Shown piece after piece: positions 32,398 to 40,529 of a stretch of DNA of 45,691 nucleotides. Below the pieces are notes generated by a model. It was not told the DNA's origin. It did not search any database and saw nothing but the letters and a program-made list of their open reading frames with translations. The stretch covers positions 1 through 45,691 of the forward strand of contig JACOSH010000566.1 of assembly GCA_016178945.1 (NCBI GenBank). The letters run 5' to 3'. The first letter of the stretch is position 1. The number at the start of each line of letters is the position of its first letter. This DNA is from Acidobacteriota bacterium (GTDB taxonomy: Bacteria > Acidobacteriota > Terriglobia > Bryobacterales > Bryobacteraceae). A program made the translations under genes and the position numbers.

Positions 32398-33257
32398 ACG
32401 GACACCACGGGGCAGGAGGACTCGCGAATCAGGGTGTAGGCGTGGGAGCGCAAGCGGCCCACCAGGCCCTTGGACGATCCGCGGCCGATGACCAGGAGGT
32501 CGGTGTTGCGGCGGGCGGAGAATTCGTAGACGGTGCGCGCGATGTCACCGGTGGCGACCTCCACTTCGGCCGCCGCGTCCGCCTGCTGCCGCAGCTTTTC
32601 GATTTCTTCCCGGGCCTGGCGGACAAGCTGGTCCGCCGGATCCGGCTCCGAGGATTCCGCCACGATCCGCTCCACGGGCGGAACCACATGGATCAGGTAC
32701 AGGCGCGCGCCGAATTCCCGGGCCATCATGGAGGCCCAGGACAGGGCGGCGGCGCTCTGCGGGCCCAGGTCCAGCGCGCAGACGATTCTCCGGAAGCCGA
32801 TGACGCCGGCGGCTGGAGCTTCCTCCAGGTGCACGCCGGTCCAGACCGGACAATCCGCGTCGTGCAGGATTTTGGCCGCCACCGAGCCGAGCAAGAAACG
32901 GCGGAAGGGGCCATATCCGTGCGTGGACACCGCCAGGAGATCCACTTGCTCGGAGTGCGCGTACTCGACGATCCTTCGCACCGGATCGCCTTCCACCAGG
33001 ATCCGGCTGACCGCCAGAGCCTGCAGTTCCGCGCCCAAAAACCCATCCAGCCGCTCCTTGGTATGGGCCTTCAGCTTCGCGTACCAGTCCGGGCCCGGTA
33101 TACCGACTTCCACGCCGCCGTAGGCCAGGCGTCCGGAGTCGAGGACGTGAAGCAGGATGAACTGGGAGTGAAAGTGAGCGGCCAGAGTTTCCGCATAGCG
33201 AGCGGCGCCGGCGCACCGGTCGGAGAAATCCACCGGCACGAGGATTTTTCGCAACAT
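32394..33257 (-). CDS. tandem universal stress protein
   Basis: The ATG at 33257 follows a GGGGGA site; the longer frame to 33275 is unlikely. The 287-residue protein has two UspA domains. Domain 1 is MLRKILVPVDFSD to about residue 148, with the nucleotide-binding loop STHGYGPFRRFLLGSVA. Domain 2 starts at FRRIVCALDLGPQS and has the loop GRGSSKGLVGRLRSHAYTLI. Both loops fit the ATP-binding G-x2-G-x9-G(S/T) type, at least partly. Such proteins bind ATP or other ligands during stress in the cytoplasm. It probably forms a unit with the Imm50-like gene downstream. bshA lies 62 bp upstream on the same strand. Confidence 0.92.
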   Translation of the reverse strand: MLRKILVPVDFSDRCAGAARYAETLAAHFHSQFILLHVLDSGRLAYGGVEVGIPGPDWYAKLKAHTKERLDGFLGAELQALAVSRILVEGDPVRRIVEYAHSEQVDLLAVSTHGYGPFRRFLLGSVAAKILHDADCPVWTGVHLEEAPAAGVIGFRRIVCALDLGPQSAAALSWASMMAREFGARLYLIHVVPPVERIVAESSEPDPADQLVRQAREEIEKLRQQADAAAEVEVATGDIARTVYEFSARRNTDLLVIGRGSSKGLVGRLRSHAYTLIRESSCPVVSV

Positions 33258-33319
33258 AGACGTCCCCCTTTCCAAGCACCATCATCCCACCGGGCGCGGA
33301 CCAGGTGGGTGCGCGCCGG

Positions 33320-34426
33320 TCAGCCGCCCGCGCCCAGCACCCGCTCGTACATACGCTCATAGAGCGGGATGATCCGGGCGCTCGCGAAGCGCTCGACCGC
33401 GTCGTTCCGGGCCGCCTGCGCCATGCGGGCATGGAGCGGCCCGTCCGTCAGCAGACGCAGCGTGGCCGCCGACAGCGCCTCGATGTCGCCCACCGGCGTC
33501 AGAAAGCCGGTGACGCCGTCCTCGATCAGCTCCGGCACGCCGCCCACGTTGGTCGCGACCGGCGGCACGCCGCAGGCCATCGCCTCCAGCGCGGCCAGGC
33601 CGAAGCTTTCCAGCTCGCTCGGCAGCAGCAGGACATCGGCCTGGGAGATGAGCTGCGGGATGGCGTTCTGCTTCCCGAGAAAATTCACGTAGCGGTCGAC
33701 ACCCAGCTCGAGCGCCAGGGACTCGGCGGCGCCGCACTCGGGCCCGTCGCCGACCATCCACAGCTCGGCATCGACATGCTCGCGGACGCGATGCAGAATC
33801 CGCACGCAGTCGAGCACCCGCTTCACCGGCCGGAAGTTGGACACGTGGACCAGGGTTGGGCGACCGCGGCGCTGCGGATCGCGCGGGCGGTAGGTATCGA
33901 CGTTGACGAAGTTGTAGACCACCTCCATGGGGCGCGCGATTCCGAATACGTCCTCGGTCCGCTGCTTCAAGTATTGGCTGATGGTAGTCACGCCATCGGA
34001 CTGTTCTATCGAATACTTGGTGATCGGAAAGTACGAGCGGTCGACGCCTACCAGCGTGATATCGGTGCCGTGCAGCGTGGTGACAAACGGCAGCCGGCGG
34101 CTGACTTCCAACATGCCTCGGGCCAGTAAGGCCGACACGGAATGCGGGATGGCGTAGTGGACATGCAGAAGGTCGAGGCGATGATGGTCCGCCACTTCGG
34201 CCATTCGCGAGGCCAGCGCAAGGCAGTAAGGCGGGTACTGAAACAGGGGATAGGTGGAGACTTCGACCTCGTGGTAGTGGATGTTGGGGCGGCTCTCCAG
34301 CCGGATGGGGTTCGCGTAAGAGATGAAGTGCACCTCGTGGCCGCGCATGGCCAGCTCCAGCCCCAATTCCGTGGCCACGATGCCGCTTCCGCCATAAGTT
34401 GGATAACAGGTGATCCCAATCTTCAC
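33320..34426 (-). CDS. bshA: BshA: N-acetyl-alpha-glucosaminyl L-malate synthase
   Basis: The start is GTG at 34426, giving KIGITCYPTYGGSGIVATELGLELA, the standard BshA opening. The 368-residue protein is a GT4 glycosyltransferase with two Rossmann halves. Typical BshA phrases are GHEVHFISYANPIRL, HVHYAIPHSVSALLA, TTLHGTDITLVG and the C-terminal ELESFGLAALEAMACGVPPVATNVGGVPE that binds UDP-sugar. It joins GlcNAc from UDP-GlcNAc to L-malate, the first step of bacillithiol synthesis. The gene is divergent from a PIG-L deacetylase gene, with only 18 bp between starts, which supports the pathway assignment. bshC is not in the window. Confidence 0.9.
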   Translation of the reverse strand: MKIGITCYPTYGGSGIVATELGLELAMRGHEVHFISYANPIRLESRPNIHYHEVEVSTYPLFQYPPYCLALASRMAEVADHHRLDLLHVHYAIPHSVSALLARGMLEVSRRLPFVTTLHGTDITLVGVDRSYFPITKYSIEQSDGVTTISQYLKQRTEDVFGIARPMEVVYNFVNVDTYRPRDPQRRGRPTLVHVSNFRPVKRVLDCVRILHRVREHVDAELWMVGDGPECGAAESLALELGVDRYVNFLGKQNAIPQLISQADVLLLPSELESFGLAALEAMACGVPPVATNVGGVPELIEDGVTGFLTPVGDIEALSAATLRLLTDGPLHARMAQAARNDAVERFASARIIPLYERMYERVLGAGG

Positions 34427-34444
34427 ATTTGCTAGCGTATCAGT

Positions 34445-35164
34445 TTGGATACTCGAATCTTGATTGTGACGGCGCATGCCGATGATGAAACCATTGGCAT
34501 GAGCAGTCTGCTAGCGGCAAAACCAGGCGACTGCCTGCTGCTCCACGCGACCGACAGCGCTCCGCGCAACCTCGCCTATGCCAAGAAGGCGGGGTTCGAG
34601 TCGCGGGAGCTGTATGTCCAAGCCCGCCGCGCGGAGCTGTTAGAGGCGATGGCTGTGGCGGGAATCCGCCCGGAGCAATGCCTGGAATCGCCCATCGCCG
34701 ACCAGGACGCCGTGCGGCAGATTCCGCAGATCGCCGGGCGCGTGCGCGATCTGATCCAGGAGTGGCGGCCGGCGCGGGTCTACACGCACGCGTACGAAGG
34801 GGGGCATCCGGATCACGATGCGGTGGCGCGGGCGGTCCACCTGGCGTCCAGCGTGCCTGTGTGGGAGTTTGCCGGATACCATTTGCGCGACGGCGAGTAC
34901 GAAGTGATGCGATTTCTGCCGGGCGGCGGCCAAGAGGAAGCCGTATCCCTGGACGCGGCCGAACGCGCGCGCAAGCGGGCCATGTTTGAGTGCTTCCGGT
35001 CGCAGCGGCGGGTGCTGTCGAGGTTTCCCGTGGACGAGGAGCGGTTCCGCGAAGCGCCGGCCTACGATTTCGGCCAGCCGCCCCACTCCGGTCCGCTGTA
35101 CTACGAGACCCGCGACTTGGGTTGGACCTGGCGGGAAGCGTCCGCCTATTTCAAGGTCCGGTAA
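34445..35164 (+). CDS. PIG-L/LmbE-family deacetylase, possible BshB
   Basis: The only suitable start is a TTG at 34445, giving MDTRILIVTAHADDETIGMSS. The A-H-A-D-D-E motif and the later GGHPDHDAVARA provide the zinc ligands and catalytic Asp of the PIG-L/LmbE family. The protein has 239 residues and no signal peptide. In this position it is a candidate for the second bacillithiol step, removal of acetyl from GlcNAc-malate. However, the A-H-A-D-D form differs from the usual AHPDDxE of BshB1, and the family has many substrates, so a mycothiol-conjugate-amidase-like or other role is possible. Its end overlaps the DinB gene by 19 bp on the other strand. Confidence 0.8.
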   Translation: MDTRILIVTAHADDETIGMSSLLAAKPGDCLLLHATDSAPRNLAYAKKAGFESRELYVQARRAELLEAMAVAGIRPEQCLESPIADQDAVRQIPQIAGRVRDLIQEWRPARVYTHAYEGGHPDHDAVARAVHLASSVPVWEFAGYHLRDGEYEVMRFLPGGGQEEAVSLDAAERARKRAMFECFRSQRRVLSRFPVDEERFREAPAYDFGQPPHSGPLYYETRDLGWTWREASAYFKVR

Positions 35165-35643
35165 TACAGGATCAGGTCGAGGGGCGGAGGAGTGTGGCCC
35201 ATCGCGCGAAGGAAGCCGGAGACCTGGCCGCGATGATGAGCGCCGTGATTCACCACATGGAGGACGATCTGCCACAGGGGCGAGCTGTAGGGATTGCCCT
35301 TTAGATCGCGGTAGGCGACTTGCGCCTGGGCCGACTCGTCGGTGAACTGGGCCGCCCAGGCCTTCCAACGCTCGTGCAGTGCGGGCCACTCGCGCTGCAA
35401 GACCGTCAGTTCGCGATCTTCCGGGTCGATGAAGGTGGCGCGGGGAGCGCCCTGGATGCGGCCGAGCCAAATGCGGTCGGCGGCGAAGACGTGGACCAGC
35501 GTTCCCAGCACGCCGCCGTCGGCGGTCTGAAAGTCGCGCGACAGCTCGGCGGGCGAGAGCTGGGCCGCCGATTCGAGGAGCCGCCCAGTGGCCCAGGCGG
35601 TGTAATCGAGGTGAGTGCGCAGGGTGCCGGCGGAGACGGGCAT
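35146..35643 (-). CDS. DinB/YfiT-like metal-dependent protein
   Basis: The 165-residue four-helix protein shows the DinB-superfamily pattern. THLDYTAWATGRLLESAAQL opens helix 1; LVHVFAADRIWLGRI carries one metal histidine and VLHVVNHGAHHRGQVSGFL the others. Members include thiol S-transferases that use bacillithiol (BstA), mycothiol or glutathione. Its location beside BshA and a PIG-L deacetylase makes a bacillithiol transferase an attractive idea, but the family is broad and this is inference. It is convergent with the deacetylase and divergent from the exosortase gene. Confidence 0.85.
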   Translation of the reverse strand: MPVSAGTLRTHLDYTAWATGRLLESAAQLSPAELSRDFQTADGGVLGTLVHVFAADRIWLGRIQGAPRATFIDPEDRELTVLQREWPALHERWKAWAAQFTDESAQAQVAYRDLKGNPYSSPLWQIVLHVVNHGAHHRGQVSGFLRAMGHTPPPLDLILYYRTLK

Positions 35644-35728
35644 AAGCCATTATATGAGGTTTAGAAGTCCCCGTGTTCAGCCCGCCGTTTTCGGTCTTGC
35701 GCTATGATTGTCCCTTAGCCGCTCCATC

Positions 35729-36601
35729 ATGTCCGATTCCCAAAGCAGCTCTCCCCGCGTGCCCTGGATGGCGATCGTGTGGTTTGGCGCGCTCCTGATC
35801 GCCTGCTACGCGCCGGTGCTGGCGCGCCTGGTGAAGCAGTGGGAGAACGACGAAGACATGGGTCATGGCTTCTTCGTGCCCGTGATCGCCGCCTACATCG
35901 CCTGGCAGAAGCGCGAGGAGATCCTCAACGCGGTCGGCGCGCCCAACGGCTGGGGCCTGATGCTGGTGATCTACTCGGCCGTCCAGCTCACGGTCGCGAC
36001 TCTGGGGGCCGAGATCTTCCTGGCGCGCACCGCCTTCGTGCTGGCGGCCATCGGGGCGTTTCTCTACCTGGGAGGAACCGGCGCGGTGCGGGCTCTGGCC
36101 TTCCCGCTCTTCCTGCTGTTCTTCATGATCCCGATTCCGAACATCTTCTACAACATGATCACGTTCCCGCTGCAGATTCTGGCCAGCCAGATGGCCGAGT
36201 TCGTCCTTATGTTCCTGGGCTTCCCGGTGCTGCGCGAGGGCAATGTCCTGGAATTAGCCGGCCAGCGTTTGCAGGTGGTGGAAGCGTGCAGCGGAATCCG
36301 GTCGCTGCTCTCGTTGAGCTTCCTCTCGTTGGTCTACGGGTATTTCTTTGAAAACCGGATGGGGATGCGGGTGACGCTGTTTTTCCTGACCGTACCGGTG
36401 GCCCTGGTGGCCAACGCCAGCCGCGTGACCACCACGGGCGTCCTGAGCGAGATCCGGCCGGAGCTGGCCCGCGGCTTCTTTCACAGCGCCTCGGGCTGGG
36501 TGATTTTCATGGTGGCCCTGCTGCTCCTGGTGGCGATCCATCAGGCCCTGACCCTGTTCCACAGATACATTTATGGCAAACGGCAGCTTCCTTCCGAGTA
36601 A
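35729..36601 (+). CDS. exosortase (EpsH-type transpeptidase)
   Basis: The ATG at 35729 is preferred to the upstream TTG. The 290-residue protein has about eight membrane spans. The catalytic triad of exosortases is visible: C187 in VEACSGIRSL, R232 in NASRVTTTG and H252 in FFHSASGW. Exosortases process PEP-CTERM sorting signals at the inner membrane and usually sit in exopolysaccharide loci. Here only epsI accompanies it, with a 29-bp overlap. No PEP-CTERM target was noticed in the window. Near the N-terminus MGHGFFVPVIAAYIAWQKR is a typical family segment. Confidence 0.93.
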   Translation: MSDSQSSSPRVPWMAIVWFGALLIACYAPVLARLVKQWENDEDMGHGFFVPVIAAYIAWQKREEILNAVGAPNGWGLMLVIYSAVQLTVATLGAEIFLARTAFVLAAIGAFLYLGGTGAVRALAFPLFLLFFMIPIPNIFYNMITFPLQILASQMAEFVLMFLGFPVLREGNVLELAGQRLQVVEACSGIRSLLSLSFLSLVYGYFFENRMGMRVTLFFLTVPVALVANASRVTTTGVLSEIRPELARGFFHSASGWVIFMVALLLLVAIHQALTLFHRYIYGKRQLPSE

Positions 36602-37238
36602 GCAGGCCAAGATTCTCACCGTGGCCCTGTTGGCTCAGGGCGCGCTGTTCTATGCCACCTCGCGCACCGAGGCCGCCGTTCACGCGCTTCCCCTGCGCGA
36701 GTTCCCCCTGCGCGCCGGCGACTGGGTGACGGCGCGCGAAGGCTACGTCGACGAAGAGACCCAGTCCGTGCTGCGAGCCGACGACACCCTGACCCGCACC
36801 TACGCGCATTCCGATCAACGGCGGGCGGCGCAATTGTTCGTAGCCTTCTTCAAGACCCAACGCACCGGCCAGAAACCGCATTCCCCCAAGAACTGCCTGC
36901 CCGGCTCCGGATGGGAGATGACGCGCCCGGGGCGCATCCAGGTCGCCGTGGCGGGCGAGCCTCGGCCGATTGAGATCAACAAGTACCTGGTGACGCACGG
37001 CGAGGAGCGCAGCATCGTTCTCTACTGGTATCAGACCAGCAATCGCATCATCGCCAGCGAATACTCGGCGATGTACTGGCTGATCGCCGATTCCATCCGC
37101 TACAACCGCACCGACACGGCGCTGGTCCGGGTGGTGTCGCCGGTGGCCGGCAATGACGAAGACGCCGCCGTCCAGACCGGTGTCGAGTTTGTCCAGGCCT
37201 TCTACCCGAGCCTGCGCCGGCAGCTTTGGCCCGAGTAA
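36573..37238 (+). CDS. epsI: EpsI-family exosortase-associated protein
   Basis: The protein of 221 residues has one N-terminal membrane anchor (KILTVALLAQGALFYATS) and an EpsI domain facing the periplasm. Typical phrases are LPLREFPLRAGDW, VAFFKTQRTGQKPHSPKNCLPGSGW and VLYWYQTSNRIIASEYSAMYW. EpsI is found with exosortase and is thought to assist sorting or polysaccharide export; its exact activity is not known. It starts inside the exosortase gene and ends 33 bp before zwf. The downstream genes are metabolic, so any shared transcript is uncertain. Confidence 0.9.
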   Translation: MANGSFLPSKQAKILTVALLAQGALFYATSRTEAAVHALPLREFPLRAGDWVTAREGYVDEETQSVLRADDTLTRTYAHSDQRRAAQLFVAFFKTQRTGQKPHSPKNCLPGSGWEMTRPGRIQVAVAGEPRPIEINKYLVTHGEERSIVLYWYQTSNRIIASEYSAMYWLIADSIRYNRTDTALVRVVSPVAGNDEDAAVQTGVEFVQAFYPSLRRQLWPE

Positions 37239-37271
37239 TTCGGGGCCCGGCTTTCTGCTAAATTTGAAGCC

Positions 37272-38792
37272 ATGCCCACGGAGAATCCGTTTCAGGACCC
37301 GCTGCGCTTTGAGCGGCGCGTGCCGGAGTGCACGGTCGTCATCTTCGGGGCCAACGGGGACCTGACCAAACGGAAGCTGCTGCCCGCGCTCTACCGGCTG
37401 ATGTACGAGCGTCGATTGTCGCCGGGCTTCGCCGTGGTGGGGATCTCGCGGACGGCGATGAGCGACGATCAGTTCCGCGACAAGATGCGCGACCCGGTGT
37501 CCCGCTACCTGGAAGATTCTCCGTTCGACGAGGACGTCTGGAAGGGCTTCGCGCAGGGCCTGTTCTATATGTCCGGCGACGTAGCCGACCCGGCCGCCTA
37601 TGCCGCGCTGGCCGCGCGCCTCCGGGAGATCGAACAGACGCGCAAGACGGGCGGCAATGTCCTGTTCTACCTGTCCACGCAGCCCAGCCAGTACGCCATC
37701 GCCGCCGCCGGGCTGGGCGCGGCGGGGATCGCCAACGGCCAAGGCTGGCGCCGGCTGGTGGTGGAAAAGCCTTTCGGGTCCGACCTGGGGAGCGCCCGCG
37801 CCCTCAGCCACAAACTGCAAGAGGTGTTCGCCGAGTCGGACGTCTACCGGATCGATCACTACCTGGGCAAGGAGACGGTCCAGAATATCCTGGCATTCCG
37901 TTTCGGCAACGGCATCTTCGAGCCGCTGTGGAACCGCCGCTACGTCAACCATGTCCAGATCACCGCGGCGGAGTCCATCGGGGTGGAGGGCCGCGGCGCC
38001 TACTATCAGGAATCGGGCGCGCTGCGGGACATGATCCAGAACCATCTGCTGCAGGTGATGGCCACCATCGCGATGGAGCCCAGCGCCACTTTCGAGCCCG
38101 GCGCGGTGCGCGACGAGCGCGCCAAGCTGCTGCGCTCCATCCGGGTCATGAAATCCGGCGAGGTACGCGAGAACGCGGTGGCCGGCCAGTACGGTCCGGC
38201 CCGGATCGGCGGCGCCGAAGTGCCCGGCTTCCGCCAGGAAGCGGGCGTGGCCCCCGATGCCCGCATTGACACCTACGCCGCGGTCACCTTCTTCGTCGAC
38301 AATTGGCGCTGGGCCGGCGTGCCCTTCTACATTCGGACCGGCAAGCGCCTGCCCAAACGCGTCAGCGAGATCGCCATTCAGTTCAACGACGCGCCGCATT
38401 CGGTCTTCGGGGGCAACGGCGATGGGACCACGCCGAATCTGCTCATTCTGCGCATCCAGCCGGAAGAGGGCATCTCGCTCAAGTTCCTCTCCAAGCAGCC
38501 CGGGGCCGGGATGAACCTGCGACCGGTGTCAATGGACTTCAATTACGGCTCCAGCTTCGGCGAGCGCTCACCCTCGGCGTACGAGACTCTGCTGCTGGAC
38601 GCCATCCAGGGCGACGCCACGCTCTACACCCGGCAGGACATGGTGGAGGCGAGCTGGCAGGCCGTCGAGCCCATTCTGCACGTGTGGCGGAACCAGCAGC
38701 CGGACTTCCCCAACTACGCCGCGGGAACCTGGGGACCGCCAGCCTCCGACCAGATGCTGGCACGGCGGGGCCACGCCTGGAGACGCATATGA
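37272..38792 (+). CDS. zwf: glucose-6-phosphate 1-dehydrogenase
   Basis: The 506-residue length is standard. The N-terminal NADP site is VIFGANGDLTKRKLLPALYRL. The active-site signature RIDHYLGKETVQNIL contains the substrate-binding D195-H196-Y197 and K200; EKPF and the later YIRTGKRLPKR are also typical. It oxidises glucose 6-phosphate to 6-phosphoglucono-1,5-lactone, making NADPH for the oxidative pentose phosphate path. Its stop overlaps the opcA start by ATGA, and opcA overlaps pgl the same way, so three consecutive functions are translated together. Confidence 0.98.
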   Translation: MPTENPFQDPLRFERRVPECTVVIFGANGDLTKRKLLPALYRLMYERRLSPGFAVVGISRTAMSDDQFRDKMRDPVSRYLEDSPFDEDVWKGFAQGLFYMSGDVADPAAYAALAARLREIEQTRKTGGNVLFYLSTQPSQYAIAAAGLGAAGIANGQGWRRLVVEKPFGSDLGSARALSHKLQEVFAESDVYRIDHYLGKETVQNILAFRFGNGIFEPLWNRRYVNHVQITAAESIGVEGRGAYYQESGALRDMIQNHLLQVMATIAMEPSATFEPGAVRDERAKLLRSIRVMKSGEVRENAVAGQYGPARIGGAEVPGFRQEAGVAPDARIDTYAAVTFFVDNWRWAGVPFYIRTGKRLPKRVSEIAIQFNDAPHSVFGGNGDGTTPNLLILRIQPEEGISLKFLSKQPGAGMNLRPVSMDFNYGSSFGERSPSAYETLLLDAIQGDATLYTRQDMVEASWQAVEPILHVWRNQQPDFPNYAAGTWGPPASDQMLARRGHAWRRI

Positions 38793-39799
38793 CGGCCACC
38801 ATCCAGCCCGAGCGCATCCTGCGCGAGCTGGCCGATCTGTGGGTGTCGCTGGCCCAGGAGCACGAGCCTTCGACCGGCGTGCTACGCGCCTGCGCCATGA
38901 CGCTGGTGGTGCTGGCCGAGGCCGAAGAAGATCCCGCCGGCGTGGGCGAGACTCTGGCCGCCCTCATGCGCGATCATCCCAGTCGCGCCATCGTGGTGCG
39001 CGTGGATGGCGCGGGCCAGCCTCTGAGCGCACGGGTGCTGGCCCAGTGCTGGATGCCGTTCGGCAGCCGGCAGCAGATCTGCTGCGAGCAGATCGAGATC
39101 TCCGCCACCGAGCAGGCGTTGACAGAAGTGGCCGCCGTGGTCCTTCCGCTGACGGCGGCGGACCTGCCGGTGATCCTGTGGTGCCGCATTCCGCGCCTGG
39201 TCGCCTCGCCCGGGTTCAGCGAGTTTGCGCGCCTGGCCACCAAGACCATCGTGGATAGCGCCGCGGCCCCCGACCCACGGATCGCCCTCCGCCAGGTCGC
39301 CGGGCTGATCGCCGGAGGCCAACTGCTGGCCGACCTGCCCTGGACAAGGCTCACGCGCTGGCGCGAGCTGATCGCCCAGGTCTTTGAGAACCCGGTCTAT
39401 TTCGCCCATCTATCGGCGATCAGTGAGGTCAAGATTGTGCATGCCGGCGCGGCCGCTCCGGTGTCGGCGTGGTACCTGGCGGCGTGGCTGCGGAACTGCC
39501 TGGAAAAGGCGGGCAGCCGTCCCCGCATTGGATTTGAGACCACCTCCGACCGGATTGCCGGCAACCTGGGCCACGTGGAGCTGTTCGCCCCGGACTTCCA
39601 CCTGTCCCTGGGCCGCGTGGACGGCTCGGCGGCCGAGATTCGCGTCAACTCCCTGGTCAGCCGCACCGTGTTCGCCAAGCCGAACGAGTACGAGCAACTG
39701 CGCGAGGAGCTGTCCATCTCCGGGCGCGACCCGGTCTTCGAGGAAAGCCTGGCGCTGGCTGCTAAGCTGGTAATCGAGGAGCCCGGGCCGCATCCATGA
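38789..39799 (+). CDS. opcA: OpcA-like glucose-6-phosphate dehydrogenase assembly protein
   Basis: The ATG at 38789 overlaps the zwf stop and gives 336 residues. The larger frame beginning at 38303 lies inside zwf and is a shadow. Family features include TLVVLAEAEEDP, RAIVVRVDG, the Cys-containing SRQQICCEQIEI, and LPLTAADLPVILWCRIPR. OpcA helps assemble and activate Zwf and mediates redox control in cyanobacteria and actinobacteria. Its place between zwf and pgl fits this role. The C-terminal third (RPRIGFETTSDR onward) is less conserved. Confidence 0.88.
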   Translation: MTATIQPERILRELADLWVSLAQEHEPSTGVLRACAMTLVVLAEAEEDPAGVGETLAALMRDHPSRAIVVRVDGAGQPLSARVLAQCWMPFGSRQQICCEQIEISATEQALTEVAAVVLPLTAADLPVILWCRIPRLVASPGFSEFARLATKTIVDSAAAPDPRIALRQVAGLIAGGQLLADLPWTRLTRWRELIAQVFENPVYFAHLSAISEVKIVHAGAAAPVSAWYLAAWLRNCLEKAGSRPRIGFETTSDRIAGNLGHVELFAPDFHLSLGRVDGSAAEIRVNSLVSRTVFAKPNEYEQLREELSISGRDPVFEESLALAAKLVIEEPGPHP

Positions 39800-40524
39800 G
39801 CGTTCGCTGGCATTCCTACCCCGACCCCCGCGCGACCGCCGAGGCCTGCGCGCACCACATCCTGGCGCTGCTGGAGGATTCGCTAGCCGGCAACGATCAG
39901 GCGACGCTGGCGGTGTCCGGCGGCAGCACGCCCAAGCTGCTGTTCGAGCATTTGGTGGCGGCGCGCTTCCGCTGGGACCGCGTCCATCTGTTCTGGGTCG
40001 ACGAGCGCGCCGTCCCGCCCTCCGACCCCCAAAGCAACTACCGCCTCGCCAACGAGTCGTTCATCGGTCCGGCCGGCTTCCCCAGGCGCAATGTCCATCG
40101 CATTCCGGCGGAGCTGGTGGCGGAGCGCGCCGCCGAGCACTACGCCGACGATATCCGCCGCTTCTTCGGCATCGAGGAGGGCGATCTACCGCACTTCGAC
40201 GTGGTGCAGCAAGGCTTGGGCGCCGACGCCCACACCGCCAGCCTGTTCCCAGGCGAGCCCCGCATCGAAGATCGCGACTGCGTGGCCGCCGCGGTGCACG
40301 TCGAAAAGCTGGGCCAGTGGCGGATCACGCTGCTGCCCGGCGTGCTGCTGGCCGCGCGCCACAGCGTCTTTCTGGTCACCGGCGCGGACAAGGCGGAAGC
40401 CGTGGGCGCGGTCTTTCACGAGGAGTATCAGCCTTCACGCTTTCCGGCGCAGGTGGTGTCGCACCACGGCCGCCGCGTGGCCTGGTTTCTGGATCAGGCG
40501 GCGGCGCGCCTGATGGAGGAGTGA
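39796..40524 (+). CDS. pgl: 6-phosphogluconolactonase
   Basis: The protein of 242 residues has the NagB/DevB fold. VSGGSTPKLLFEHL is the phosphate loop, HLFWVDERAVPPSDPQSNYRLA carries the catalytic segment, and GLGADAHTASLFPG has the histidine used in hydrolysis. It opens 6-phosphogluconolactone to 6-phosphogluconate in the cytoplasm. It is the last gene of the zwf-opcA-pgl operon, and its stop is only 5 bp from the convergent CRTAC1-like gene. Confidence 0.96.
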   Translation: MSVRWHSYPDPRATAEACAHHILALLEDSLAGNDQATLAVSGGSTPKLLFEHLVAARFRWDRVHLFWVDERAVPPSDPQSNYRLANESFIGPAGFPRRNVHRIPAELVAERAAEHYADDIRRFFGIEEGDLPHFDVVQQGLGADAHTASLFPGEPRIEDRDCVAAAVHVEKLGQWRITLLPGVLLAARHSVFLVTGADKAEAVGAVFHEEYQPSRFPAQVVSHHGRRVAWFLDQAAARLMEE

Positions 40525-40529
40525 CCGCC

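Noticed and set aside
36507-38399. A 630-codon minus-strand frame over epsI and zwf
   Set aside because: It is antisense to two certain genes in high-G+C DNA, where stop-free shadow frames are expected.
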